Part shown: positions 7,955-15,898 of the stretch, piece after piece
How positions within the stretch are numbered: position 1 is the first letter of the stretch
Layout of the letters: each line of letters begins with the position of its first letter
NCBI GenBank assembly: GCA_018399015.1
Contig: CP073761.1
Span: 930,001 to 994,000, forward strand
DNA: 64,000 nt
Direction: 5' to 3'
Source of the DNA: Cyanobium sp. M30B3
GTDB taxonomy: Bacteria > Cyanobacteriota > Cyanobacteriia > PCC-6307 > Cyanobiaceae
Notes under the pieces: generated by a model
Told to the model about the DNA's origin: nothing
Databases searched by the model: none
The model's input: only the letters and a program-made list of their open reading frames with translations
Made by a program: the position numbers and the translations under genes

Positions 7955-8962
7955 TCAGAACTGCTCCAGGAAGCGCAGGTCGCTGGTGTAGAGGCGGCGG
8001 ATGTCGTCGATGCCGTGGCGCACCATGCAGAAGCGCTCCACCCCCAGGCCGGCGGCAAAGCCGCTCCAGCGCTCCGGATCCAGGCCCATGCCCGTGAGCA
8101 CGGCCGGATCCACCATGCCGCAGCCCATCACCTCCAGCCAGCGGCCGCGCCACTGCACGTCCACCTCGGCGCTGGGCTCGGTGAAGGGGAAATAGCTGGC
8201 GCGGAAGCGCACCGGCAGGTCGCCGAAGAACCGCTGCAGGAAGGTGGTCACCGTGCCGCGCAGGTGGGTGAAGTCGAGCCCTTCATCGATCGCCAGCACC
8301 TCCACCTGGTGAAACACCGGCGAGTGGGTGGCATCCACGGCGTCGCGGCGGAACACCCGCCCCGGGGCGATCACCCGCACCGGAGGCGGGTTGTTCTCCA
8401 GGTAGCGGATCTGCACCGGCGAGGTGTGGGTGCGCAGCAGGCGGCCGTCCTCCAGATAGAAGGTGTCCTGCATGTCCCGGGCGGGGTGGTGCTCGGGGAT
8501 GTTCAGGGCGGTGAAGTTGTAGTAGTCGGTCTCGATCTCGGGCCCCTCCGACACCCGGTAGCCCAGGCCGCTGAAGATGTCCACGATCTCCTCGATCGTG
8601 CTGATCAGCGGGTGGCGGTGGCCCGGCGGCATGTAGCTGCAGGGGGCGGTCACATCGAGGGTTTCGCGGGCGATCCGCTCGGCCAGCGCCGCCGCTTTCA
8701 CCGCCTGCAGCCGTTCCGCCAGCAGCCCGCTCACCTGCTCCTTGAGCACGTTGGCCCGCTGGCCGATCAGCGGCCGCTCCGGGCCGGGCAGCTTGCCCAT
8801 GGCGCCGAGCACCGCCGAGAGCCGGCCCTTCTTGCCCAGCAGCCCCACCCGCAGCGCCTCCAGCTCGGTGGCGGTGGCGGCAGCGGCGATCTCGGCGGCC
8901 GCCTCGGCCTCCAGCTGCTCCAGCTGGGCGGTGAGATCCTCCAGCGACACGGTGACGCCCAC
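7955..8962 (-). CDS. pheS: Phenylalanine--tRNA ligase alpha subunit
   Basis: This 335-aa class II synthetase subunit carries the N-terminal coiled coil ([36 protein letters not shown]) and catalytic motifs: [53 protein letters not shown], and [18 protein letters not shown] (motif 3). It charges tRNA-Phe as an alpha2beta2 complex; pheT is not in this window. Only GTG starts are available: 8962 ([10 protein letters not shown]) is used, and 8950 (VSLEDL) is equally possible. It is divergent from surE, with 55 bp between the starts. Confidence 0.93.
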   Translation of the reverse strand: MGVTVSLEDLTAQLEQLEAEAAAEIAAAATATELEALRVGLLGKKGRLSAVLGAMGKLPGPERPLIGQRANVLKEQVSGLLAERLQAVKAAALAERIARETLDVTAPCSYMPPGHRHPLISTIEEIVDIFSGLGYRVSEGPEIETDYYNFTALNIPEHHPARDMQDTFYLEDGRLLRTHTSPVQIRYLENNPPPVRVIAPGRVFRRDAVDATHSPVFHQVEVLAIDEGLDFTHLRGTVTTFLQRFFGDLPVRFRASYFPFTEPSAEVDVQWRGRWLEVMGCGMVDPAVLTGMGLDPERWSGFAAGLGVERFCMVRHGIDDIRRLYTSDLRFLEQF

Positions 8963-9017
8963 GACAACCCCAGACGGAATGGCAAGGGGGAGACTGTACG
9001 GAGCAACCTCCTCACCG

Positions 9018-9806
9018 ATGCGCCCGCTGAAGATCCTGGTGAGCAACGACGACGGGGTGTTCGCCGCCGGCATCCGCACCCTGGCCAACGCCGCCAATGC
9101 CCGCGGCCACGAGGTCACCGTGGTGTGCCCCGACCAGGAGCGCTCGGCCACCGGCCACGGCCTCACCCTGCAGACGCCCATCCGTGCCGAGCGGGCCGAT
9201 GAGCTGTTCGACGACGGCATCCGGGCCTGGGCCTGCAGCGGCACCCCCAGCGACTGCGTGAAGCTGGCCCTGTTCTCCCTGCTGGAGGAGTGGCCCGACC
9301 TGGTGCTCTCCGGCATCAACCACGGCCCCAACCTGGGCACCGACGTGCTCTATTCCGGCACGGTGAGCGCGGCGATGGAGGGCACGATCGAGGGGCTGCC
9401 CGCCCTGGCGGTGAGCAGCGCCGACTTCCAGTGGCGCCAGTTCGAGCCTGCCGCCCGCATCGCCCTCGACGTGGCCGAGCAGATGCTGGCCGCCGGCTGG
9501 CCGCCGGCGATGCTGCTCAACCTCAACGTGCCGCCCCGGCCGGCGGAGGCCATCGGCCCGCTGCGCTGGTGCCGCACGGCCGTGCGCCGCTACACCGACC
9601 AGTTCGACAAGCGCGTTGACCCCCGCGGCCGCACCTACTACTGGCTGGCGGGCGAGGTGGTGAACGACCTCGATGCCGAGGTGGCCGGTCCCGGCGACTG
9701 GCCCACCGACGTGGACCACGTGAATCAGGGGGGCGTGGCGCTCACGCCGCTGCAGCCCGAACTGTTCTGGATGGGCGACACCGCCGCCCTGCCGCCGCTG
9801 GGCTGA
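9018..9806 (+). CDS. surE: 5'/3'-nucleotidase SurE
   Basis: A 262-aa metal-dependent nucleoside monophosphatase. Family motifs are [19 protein letters not shown] (metal-binding Asp pair), [49 protein letters not shown], and [16 protein letters not shown] at the C-terminus. The ATG at 9018 begins exactly at the conserved N-terminus. It is transcribed away from pheS. Confidence 0.93.
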   Translation: MRPLKILVSNDDGVFAAGIRTLANAANARGHEVTVVCPDQERSATGHGLTLQTPIRAERADELFDDGIRAWACSGTPSDCVKLALFSLLEEWPDLVLSGINHGPNLGTDVLYSGTVSAAMEGTIEGLPALAVSSADFQWRQFEPAARIALDVAEQMLAAGWPPAMLLNLNVPPRPAEAIGPLRWCRTAVRRYTDQFDKRVDPRGRTYYWLAGEVVNDLDAEVAGPGDWPTDVDHVNQGGVALTPLQPELFWMGDTAALPPLG

Positions 9807-9827
9807 TCTCCCGGTGGACCCGGGGGT

Positions 9828-10412
9828 TCAGCGGGCGGGGCGGTGCACCCGCTGCAGCAGCCAGAGGGTGATGATCAGCCCCAGCAGGTGGGCGAACAGC
9901 ACCTGGGTATTGCCCAGCACCGAGAACATCTCGATCGAGGTGATCGGCAGGCCCACCACCCGGCTGCCGGCGCCGCCGGCCCCCTGGATCTGGGCGCCGA
10001 AGAAGCCCGGCACCTGCTGGGAGGCCTGCACGAACAGGCTGCCGGCCAGCGACTGATAGCCCACGGCGGCCAGGACCAGGCCGAGCAGGTCGGCCAGCAG
10101 GCCCCGCTTGATCAGGCGGCTGGTCTCCCCCTTGCTGGGCTTCACCGGGCTGGCCAGGGCCCGGCCACAGCGCACCAGCAGCCAGCTCTGCCAGATCCCC
10201 CAGAGCAGGATCAGGAAGGCCAGGGTGGTGAGGGAGATTCCCGGGCCCAGGCCCAGGGCCCGCTGGGAATTGGCCACCAGGCGGCCGCCGATGTTGTTGA
10301 ACACCAGCACCCCCACCACCACCACGCCCAGCACCAGCTGGATCCAGAAGCGCAGCCAGCCCATGCGGCGCAGGCTGGAGCCGATGTGTTGCAGTTCGAT
10401 CTGGTCGGCCAT
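9828..10412 (-). CDS. DUF3611 family membrane protein
   Basis: A 194-aa protein with four predicted membrane segments, for example FWIQLVLGVVVVGVLVF, LTTLAFLILLWGIW, LLADLLGLVLAAVGYQSLAG and VLFAHLLGLIITLWLL. Together with the RRMGWLRFW start this matches the DUF3611 family shared by cyanobacteria and plastids. The function is unknown. It is convergent with surE and divergent from ribF, leaving about 60 bp for two promoters. Confidence 0.78.
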   Translation of the reverse strand: MADQIELQHIGSSLRRMGWLRFWIQLVLGVVVVGVLVFNNIGGRLVANSQRALGLGPGISLTTLAFLILLWGIWQSWLLVRCGRALASPVKPSKGETSRLIKRGLLADLLGLVLAAVGYQSLAGSLFVQASQQVPGFFGAQIQGAGGAGSRVVGLPITSIEMFSVLGNTQVLFAHLLGLIITLWLLQRVHRPAR

Positions 10413-10473
10413 GGGGGCGCCTTGCTACTGGCGGAGTTGCGCACCCAAGGTGCCATGGGAAGATCAATCCGGC

Positions 10474-11547
10474 ATGCCAAGGCTTCGGGAACTGTCGCGT
10501 TCGATTCCCCTGCGGGCCCCCGCTGAGGCCCAGCGGCCCACCGCCATCGCCCTCGGCAGCTTCGATGGGCTCCACCCCGGCCACCGGCGCGTGATCGCCG
10601 CTGTGACCGCCGCAGAGACTGCGACCGACGCAGGCGTGCCCTCAGTGGTGAGCTTCTGGCCCCATCCCCGCGAGGTGCTCCACGGCGACACCCGCCTGCG
10701 GCTCGATCTGCCCAGCGAGAAGCTGGAGCTGCTCGCCCCCCTGGGCATCCGCCAGCTGGTGCTGGTGCCGTTCGATCGGGCCCTGGCGGCCCTGGCACCG
10801 GAGGCCTTCGTGGATCAGGTGCTGGTGGGGCAGCTGCAGGCGCGGCGGATCGCGGTGGGCAGCAACTTCCGCTTCGGCGCCCGGCGCCAGGGCGCCGCCG
10901 CCGACCTGGCCCGGATCGGCGCCGACCGCGGCATCGCGGTCACCGTGGTGCCGATGTTGCGCGATGGGGCGGAGCGGGTGAGCAGCAGCCGCATCCGTCG
11001 GGCCCTGGCCGAGGGCCAGATCGACGAGGCCCGTCGCCTGCTGCGGCGCCCCTACCGCTTCAGCGGCCAGGTGGTGAGCGGCCGGGGGCTGGGGCGCCAG
11101 CTGGGCTGGCCCACCGCCAACCTGGCGGTGGACGGCCGCAAGTTCCTGCCCCTGGAGGGGGTGTATGCAGCCCGGGTGCAGCTGCTGGCGGCGCCCGACG
11201 GCGATCCGGCCCTGGTGGCACCGGAGCTGGCGGCCGCAGGCCCGGCGGGCCCTGCCGGCTGCTGGCTGGCGGCGGTGATGAACCTCGGCCCCCAGCCCAC
11301 GGTGGACCCGGCCGCCCCCTCGGCGGTGGAGGTGCACCTGCTCGACCGCCGGATGGAGCTCGGCGGCCGCTGGCTGCGGGTGGAGCCGCTGCGGCTGCTG
11401 CGCCGCCAGCAACGCTTTGAGGGACTGGAGGCCCTGCAGGCCCAGATCGCCCGCGACGCCCACCAGGCCCGGGCCCTAGCCGGGGTAGGCGTGGGTGAGG
11501 CCCCAGCCGATGAAGGTGGCGATGCCGCCGAGCAGCAGGATGCCTGA
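10474..11547 (+). CDS. ribF: Bifunctional riboflavin kinase/FAD synthetase
   Basis: A 357-aa enzyme that makes FMN and then FAD. The N-terminal adenylyltransferase domain has ALGSFDGLHPGHRRVI, and SSSRIRRALAEG near residue 170. The C-terminal riboflavin kinase domain has GRGLGRQLGWPTANLAVDG, LPLEGVYAARV and AVMNLGPQPTV. The expected family end is near QIARDAHQARAL (about residue 334). The last 24 codons run antisense through a small membrane-protein gene, so the natural stop may have been lost. ATG 10474 gives the usual N-terminus. Confidence 0.92.
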   Translation: MPRLRELSRSIPLRAPAEAQRPTAIALGSFDGLHPGHRRVIAAVTAAETATDAGVPSVVSFWPHPREVLHGDTRLRLDLPSEKLELLAPLGIRQLVLVPFDRALAALAPEAFVDQVLVGQLQARRIAVGSNFRFGARRQGAAADLARIGADRGIAVTVVPMLRDGAERVSSSRIRRALAEGQIDEARRLLRRPYRFSGQVVSGRGLGRQLGWPTANLAVDGRKFLPLEGVYAARVQLLAAPDGDPALVAPELAAAGPAGPAGCWLAAVMNLGPQPTVDPAAPSAVEVHLLDRRMELGGRWLRVEPLRLLRRQQRFEGLEALQAQIARDAHQARALAGVGVGEAPADEGGDAAEQQDA

Positions 11548-11601
11548 CACGAGCACGAGCATCGGGTTGTCACCGCCGCCTGGATTCCCCTGGTTTGCCA
11601 T
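11476..11601 (-). CDS. Small single-pass membrane protein (41 aa), function unknown
   Basis: The minus-strand frame reads MANQGNPGGGDNPMLVLVSG followed by ILLLGGIATFIGWGLTHAYPG. It has a Gly/Asn-rich N-tail and one membrane helix, a layout typical of small thylakoid-complex subunits. I recall similar conserved cyanobacterial small proteins but cannot assign a complex. It overlaps the last 72 bp of ribF on the opposite strand. The clear hydrophobic helix and Gly/Pro-bounded ends argue that it is real rather than a shadow of ribF. Confidence 0.65.
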   Translation of the reverse strand: MANQGNPGGGDNPMLVLVSGILLLGGIATFIGWGLTHAYPG

Positions 11602-11663
11602 GGCGTCCGACCCGAACCGTGCTTCGTGACCCCGTCAACCTAAGCAGACAGCCCCAGCCCGCC

Positions 11664-12803
11664 ATGGTTTCTGCCGCTACCGAGCCCAGCTCCGCCCCCG
11701 AGCCCAGCTCCATCCCGGTGTCCGGCCCTGGCCCTGCTCCCGACACCCCCGCCAGCGTGCTGCGCCTGCTCGATGCCAACCTCGACCGCGCCCGCGAGGG
11801 CCTGAGGGTGCTGGAGGACTGGGCCCGCTTCGGTCTCGACCGGGCCGATCTGGTGGCCCGCACCAAGGACATGCGCCAGCGGCTCGGCCGCCGCCACCAC
11901 GGCCGCTACAAACAGGCGCGCCATGCCGCCAGCGACCCGGCCACCGGCATGGCCCATCCCGCCCAGGCCGAGCGCCAGCAGCCGGCCGCCGTGGTGGCCG
12001 CCAATGCCGCCCGGGTGCAGGAGGCCCTGCGGGTGCTGGAGGAATTCGGCCGCCAGGCCGACCCCGAGCTGGCGGCGGAGGCGGCGACGATCCGCTACGC
12101 CCTCTACGACCTCGAACTGGAGCTGCTCCAGGCCGATGGGCTGCGCGCCGAGCGGCGGGCGCGCCTCGGCCAGTGCCACCTGTATCTGGTGATCGGGCCG
12201 CTGCCGGATCTGGAGGCCCGGGTGGCGGCGGCCCTGGCCGGCGGCGTGCGGCTGGTCCAGTACCGGGCCAAGGAGGGCAGCCTCAATGGCCACGGCCAGC
12301 CCCTCAGCGATCTGGAGCGGCTGGAGCAGGCCCAGGCCCTGCGCCAGCTCTGTGCCCGCCATGGGGCCCTGTTCGTGGTCAACGACCGCATCGATCTGGC
12401 CCTGGCGGTGGACGCCGATGGGGTGCACCTGGGCCAGGGGGATCTGCCGCCGGCCGTGGCCCGGCGGCTGCTGGGGCCGGAGCGGCTGCTGGGCCGCAGC
12501 ACCCATGCCATCGGCCAGCTGCGCCAGGCGGTGCAGGACGGCTGCGACTACGTGGGCGTGGGACCGGTGAACGCCACCCCCACCAAGCCGGGGCGGCAGC
12601 CGGTGGGCCTCGACTATGTGCGCCAGGCCTGCGCCGAGAGCCCGATTCCCTGCTTCGCCATCGGCGGCATCACCGCCGAGGAGATTCCGGCCGTGCGCCA
12701 GGCCGGCGCCAGCCGGGTGGCGGTGGTGCGCGCCATCGGCGCCGCCCCCGACCCCGCCGCCGCCAGCCGCCAGTTGCTGGGTGCCCTCGGCAGCCAGCAC
12801 TGA
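11664..12803 (+). CDS. thiE: Thiamine phosphate synthase with N-terminal cyanobacterial domain
   Basis: This 379-aa protein joins HMP-PP and the thiazole phosphate into thiamine phosphate. The catalytic TIM barrel occupies about 180-379: LVQYRAKEG, FVVNDRIDLALAVDADGVHL, LLGRSTHAIGQL, YVGVGPVNATPTKPGR, FAIGGITAEEI. An extra N-terminal helical domain (about 30-165; RAREGLRVLEDWARF repeated as RVQEALRVLEEFGRQ) is usual in cyanobacterial ThiE and resembles a duplicated motif. ATG 11664 was preferred over 11595, which would overlap the small antisense gene. thiS follows closely. Confidence 0.92.
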   Translation: MVSAATEPSSAPEPSSIPVSGPGPAPDTPASVLRLLDANLDRAREGLRVLEDWARFGLDRADLVARTKDMRQRLGRRHHGRYKQARHAASDPATGMAHPAQAERQQPAAVVAANAARVQEALRVLEEFGRQADPELAAEAATIRYALYDLELELLQADGLRAERRARLGQCHLYLVIGPLPDLEARVAAALAGGVRLVQYRAKEGSLNGHGQPLSDLERLEQAQALRQLCARHGALFVVNDRIDLALAVDADGVHLGQGDLPPAVARRLLGPERLLGRSTHAIGQLRQAVQDGCDYVGVGPVNATPTKPGRQPVGLDYVRQACAESPIPCFAIGGITAEEIPAVRQAGASRVAVVRAIGAAPDPAAASRQLLGALGSQH

Positions 12804-12849
12804 GCCGCCGGTCTGATTCGGCAGCATGGGGAGCCACTGGCACCCTCCG

Positions 12850-13080
12850 ATGGACCCCAACGCAGAGTCCGCCGCGCTGGCGATTCAGGTGAATGGTGAA
12901 ACCCGCACCTGCCCGGCGGGCCTCAACCTCGAGCAGGCCCTGGCCGCGCTTGGCTTTCAGCCCCGGCTGGTGGTGGTGGAGCTGAACGGCACGATCCTGC
13001 CGCGGCAGCGCTGGCCGCAGCAGCCGGTGCAGGAATCCGACTGCCTGGAGGTGGTCACCATCGTGGGAGGGGGTTCCTAG
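12850..13080 (+). CDS. thiS: Sulfur carrier protein ThiS
   Basis: A 76-aa ubiquitin-fold sulfur carrier for thiazole synthesis: IQVNGETRTCPAGLNLEQAL, VVVELNGTILPR, LEVVTIVGGGS. The mature carrier needs a C-terminal Gly-Gly; here one Ser follows the GGG, so a processing step or a cyanobacterial variation is implied. An upstream ATG at 12826 (MGSHWHPP) is an alternative start. It lies 46 bp after thiE on the same strand and is probably cotranscribed. Confidence 0.88.
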   Translation: MDPNAESAALAIQVNGETRTCPAGLNLEQALAALGFQPRLVVVELNGTILPRQRWPQQPVQESDCLEVVTIVGGGS

Positions 13081-13169
13081 ATTTCCCCCTGACGCCTGAA
13101 ATCAGGCTGTCCCGCGGGCTCAACTCCGCCCACACTGGTCCCAGAACCCTGGTCTCCGCACCCATCCGA

Positions 13170-14143
13170 ATGCGCCGTTCTCCCTGCCTGCCTCCGCCGC
13201 TGCGCCGGACCCTGGTGGGGCTGGCGTTGCCGATGCTGGTGCTGAGCCTGCTGCTGTGGCAGCCCCAGCCCTCCTGGGCGGCCAGCGGCGGCCGGATCGG
13301 CGGCGGCAGCTTCCGCTCGGCCCCGGCACCCCGCAGCTACGGCGGCGGGGGTGGCGGCAGCTTCCGCGGCGGCTATGGGGGCTACGGCGGTGGCTACCGC
13401 GGCGGTTACGGCGGGGGCTACGGAGGGGCATCGGCTTCCCGTTCATCGTGCCCTTCTTCGGATTCGGCGGCGGTGGCCTGTTCGGCTTCCTGGTGCTGAT
13501 GGCGGTGGCGGGCCTGGTGGTCAATGCCCTGCGCGGTGCCGGCGCTGCTGGCGGCAGCAGTGACACCGGCCTGGTGCGCAGTGAACCGCCCGTGTCGGTG
13601 GTGCAGCTGCAGGTGGGGCTGCTGGCCTCCGCCCGCCAGCTGCAGAACGACCTGCGCGCCCTGGCCGCCCGCTCCGACACCTCCAGCAACAGCGGCCTGC
13701 AGCTGGTGCTGCAGGAAACCACCCTCGCCCTGCTGCGTCACCCCGACCTCTGGGTGTATGCCAACGCCGAGAACGGCCAGGTGCCCTTCGCCACGGCCGA
13801 GGCCACCTTCAATCGCCTGTCGATGGCCGAGCGCAGCAAGCTCTCCCGTGAGCTCACCACCAACGTGGCCGGCCAGCGCGGCCAGCAGCTGCCCGTGTCG
13901 GCCGGTGACAGCGACGCCGGCAGCGACTTCATCGTGGTGACCGTGCTGGTGGCCACCCGCCAGCGCCTCACCCTCAAGGGGGCCGGCAGCGCCGACCAGT
14001 TGCGCGGCTCGCTCCAGGCCCTGGGCGGACTCTCCTCCAGCGACCTGCTCGCCCTGGAGGTGATCTGGCAGCCCGATGGCGCCGGTGAGGCCCTCAGCAC
14101 CGAGGACCTGCTCACCTCCTACCCCGATCTGCAGCACCTCTGA
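13170..14143 (+). pseudogene. DUF1517 family membrane protein, interrupted by a single-base frameshift
   Basis: The first frame from ATG 13170 encodes a signal peptide/anchor (LVGLALPMLVLSLLLW) and a Gly/Tyr-rich stretch (YGGYGGGYRGGYGGGYGG). At the G-run 13425-13428 the frame must shift to continue as GIGFPFIVPFFGFGGGGLFG, a membrane helix, and the DUF1517 domain up to 14143 (QNDLRALAARSDTSSNSGLQ, FNRLSMAERSKLSRELTTN). Adding one G gives a continuous protein of about 324 aa. Both halves look well preserved, so a sequencing indel is at least as likely as a true mutation. Confidence 0.78.
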
Positions 14144-14153
14144 GCTGCCGGTC

Positions 14154-14852
14154 TCAGACCTGCCGCTTCCCCACCAGCCCCAGGATGCGCAGGGCGGCCA
14201 TCGCCGCCCCGTAGCCATTGTCGATGTTCACCACGCTCAGGCCCGGCGCGCAGCTGGCCAGCATCCCCTGCAGGGCCGCCATGCCGCCGGCGCTGACGCC
14301 GTAGCCCACGCTCACCGGCACGCCGATCACCGGCTGGGGCACCAGGCCCGCCAGCACCGTGGGCAGGGCACCTTCCATGCCGGCGCAGGCGATCAGCACA
14401 TCGGCCTGCTCCAGTTGCTCCAGCTGGCCCAGCAGGCGGTGCAGGCCTGCCACCCCCACATCCAGCACCAGCCTGCAGCCAATGCCGTGCCAATGCAGGG
14501 CCAGCTGGGCCTCGCTGGCCACCGGCAGGTCGCTGGTGCCGCCACTCAGCACCACCACCTCGCCCAGCTGGGGTTGGGGGGCGGCTGGCGGGCCCAGGCT
14601 CAGGCAGCGGGCCTCGGCGTGGAACTGCAGCTGCTCCACCAGGGCCGTCGCCGCCGGCTCCGCCCGCAGCAGCTGCCGCACCGCCTCGGCCTTGGCGCCA
14701 TCCACCCGGGTGGCCAGGGCCAGTTCGCCTGCGCCCTGCAGCTTCAGCAGGATCGCGGCGATCTGCTCGGCCGTCTTGTGTTCGCCCCAGATCGCCTCCA
14801 CCATGCCGATGCGGCCGCGGCGCTGCAGATCGAGGCGGGCCACGTCATTCAT
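14154..14852 (-). CDS. larB: Nickel-pincer cofactor biosynthesis protein LarB
   Basis: A 232-aa protein with a PurE-like C-terminal domain. It matches LarB, the pyridinium-3,5-biscarboxylate mononucleotide synthase that acts on nicotinic acid adenine dinucleotide. Visible motifs are RRGRIGMVEAIWGEHKTAEQ near the N-terminus, VVVLSGGTSDLPVASEA, IACAGMEGALPTVLAGLVPQ and VIGVPVSVGYGVSAGGMAAL. larC, larE and larA are not in this window. Its ATG overlaps the stop of the TIGR03792 gene (ATGA), within an ispF-led operon. Confidence 0.88.
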   Translation of the reverse strand: MNDVARLDLQRRGRIGMVEAIWGEHKTAEQIAAILLKLQGAGELALATRVDGAKAEAVRQLLRAEPAATALVEQLQFHAEARCLSLGPPAAPQPQLGEVVVLSGGTSDLPVASEAQLALHWHGIGCRLVLDVGVAGLHRLLGQLEQLEQADVLIACAGMEGALPTVLAGLVPQPVIGVPVSVGYGVSAGGMAALQGMLASCAPGLSVVNIDNGYGAAMAALRILGLVGKRQV

Positions 14853-15325
14853 GCGGCCGGTTGCAGTTCGCCCTCGAACACCAGCGGGAAGGGATTGCCC
14901 TGGGGGGTGTGTGTGGCCTGGCGGGCCAGTCGTTCGAAGCGCTCCTGCACGGCCTCCACCTCCGCCAGCGGAATGGCCTTCCACTGCTCGCGGCTGGCCC
15001 AGCGGATCAACAGCGTGCCCTCCTCGCGCACGGGATCCCAGAGCAGGTCGCGGCCGAGGAAGCCCGGCTGCTGCGCCAGCCAGGGTTCCCAGCTGCCGCG
15101 CTCGGCGTCCAGCCAGGCCTGGCGGGCTTCGGCCGGCACCTTCACCCGCAGGTGCTCCACCACCGCCACCTCGAACGGGCCGGCGCCCCGCTGCTGCTCC
15201 GGCAGCGGCTCGGCAGTCGCCACATCCGGATGGCCGGCCAGCAGCATCAGCACACTGAGCATCAGGGCGCAGACCCTAGCCAGGGCGCGGGCGAAAGCCT
15301 GGGCACCGGCGCAGCCTGGGTTCAT
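14849..15325 (-). CDS. TIGR03792 family exported protein (dimeric alpha/beta barrel-like)
   Basis: A 158-aa protein with an N-terminal hydrophobic segment ([20 protein letters not shown]). The domain [60 protein letters not shown] matches the cyanobacterial TIGR03792 family related to antibiotic-biosynthesis monooxygenases. The role is unknown. It sits between ispF and larB with ATGA overlaps on both sides, so expression is tightly coupled to both. Confidence 0.78.
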   Translation of the reverse strand: MNPGCAGAQAFARALARVCALMLSVLMLLAGHPDVATAEPLPEQQRGAGPFEVAVVEHLRVKVPAEARQAWLDAERGSWEPWLAQQPGFLGRDLLWDPVREEGTLLIRWASREQWKAIPLAEVEAVQERFERLARQATHTPQGNPFPLVFEGELQPAA

Positions 15326-15807
15326 CCCCTGCCCAGCAGCGCCACCGCCTGGCAGGAGATGCCCTGCTCGCACCCCTCCGGGCCCAGCTGTTCATTGGTG
15401 GTGGCCTTCACCCCCACCTGCTCCGGCTCCACCCCCATGCGGGCGGCGATGGCGGCGCGCATCGCCGCGATGTGGGGCTTGAGCCTGGGCCGCTCGGCGA
15501 TCACCACGGAATCCACGTTGATCACCGTCCAGCCGCGCCCGGCCACCAGGGCCACCACCTGCTCCAGCAGCACCAGGCTGTCGGCCCCGCGCCACCGGGG
15601 GTCGTCGGGCGGAAAGTACTTGCCGATGTCGCCCAGGGAGAGGGCACCCAGCAGGGCATCCATGATCGCGTGCACCAGCACGTCGGCGTCGCTGTGGCCA
15701 TCGAGCCCCAGGCCGTCGGGATGCTCCAGCCGCTGGCCCCCGAGGATCAGCGGCCGGCCCGGCACCAGCCGGTGAATGTCGTAGCCGTTGCCGATGCGCA
15801 GCTGCAT
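15322..15807 (-). CDS. ispF: 2-C-methyl-D-erythritol 2,4-cyclodiphosphate synthase
   Basis: A 161-aa enzyme of the MEP isoprenoid pathway with the metal-site motif [19 protein letters not shown], then [20 protein letters not shown] and [15 protein letters not shown], and the C-terminal [19 protein letters not shown]. It is first in an operon with the TIGR03792 gene and larB. dxr of the same pathway is at 57.8-59.1 kb. It is divergent from the histidine kinase gene, with a 91-bp shared upstream region. Confidence 0.95.
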   Translation of the reverse strand: MQLRIGNGYDIHRLVPGRPLILGGQRLEHPDGLGLDGHSDADVLVHAIMDALLGALSLGDIGKYFPPDDPRWRGADSLVLLEQVVALVAGRGWTVINVDSVVIAERPRLKPHIAAMRAAIAARMGVEPEQVGVKATTNEQLGPEGCEQGISCQAVALLGRG

Positions 15808-15898
15808 GGATCACGCCGAAGGTGCAGGCTGGCCAGCGAGGGGAAGCGGCCGCGTCCTGTAATGGTGCCACCCAAGGCCTGCTCCATGGTGCCGCGCC

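Noticed and set aside
10490-10520. A tRNA T-arm-like string (GTTCGATTCC) near the ribF start
   Set aside because: No matching acceptor stem, D-arm or anticodon arm is found, and the bases encode conserved RibF N-terminal residues.
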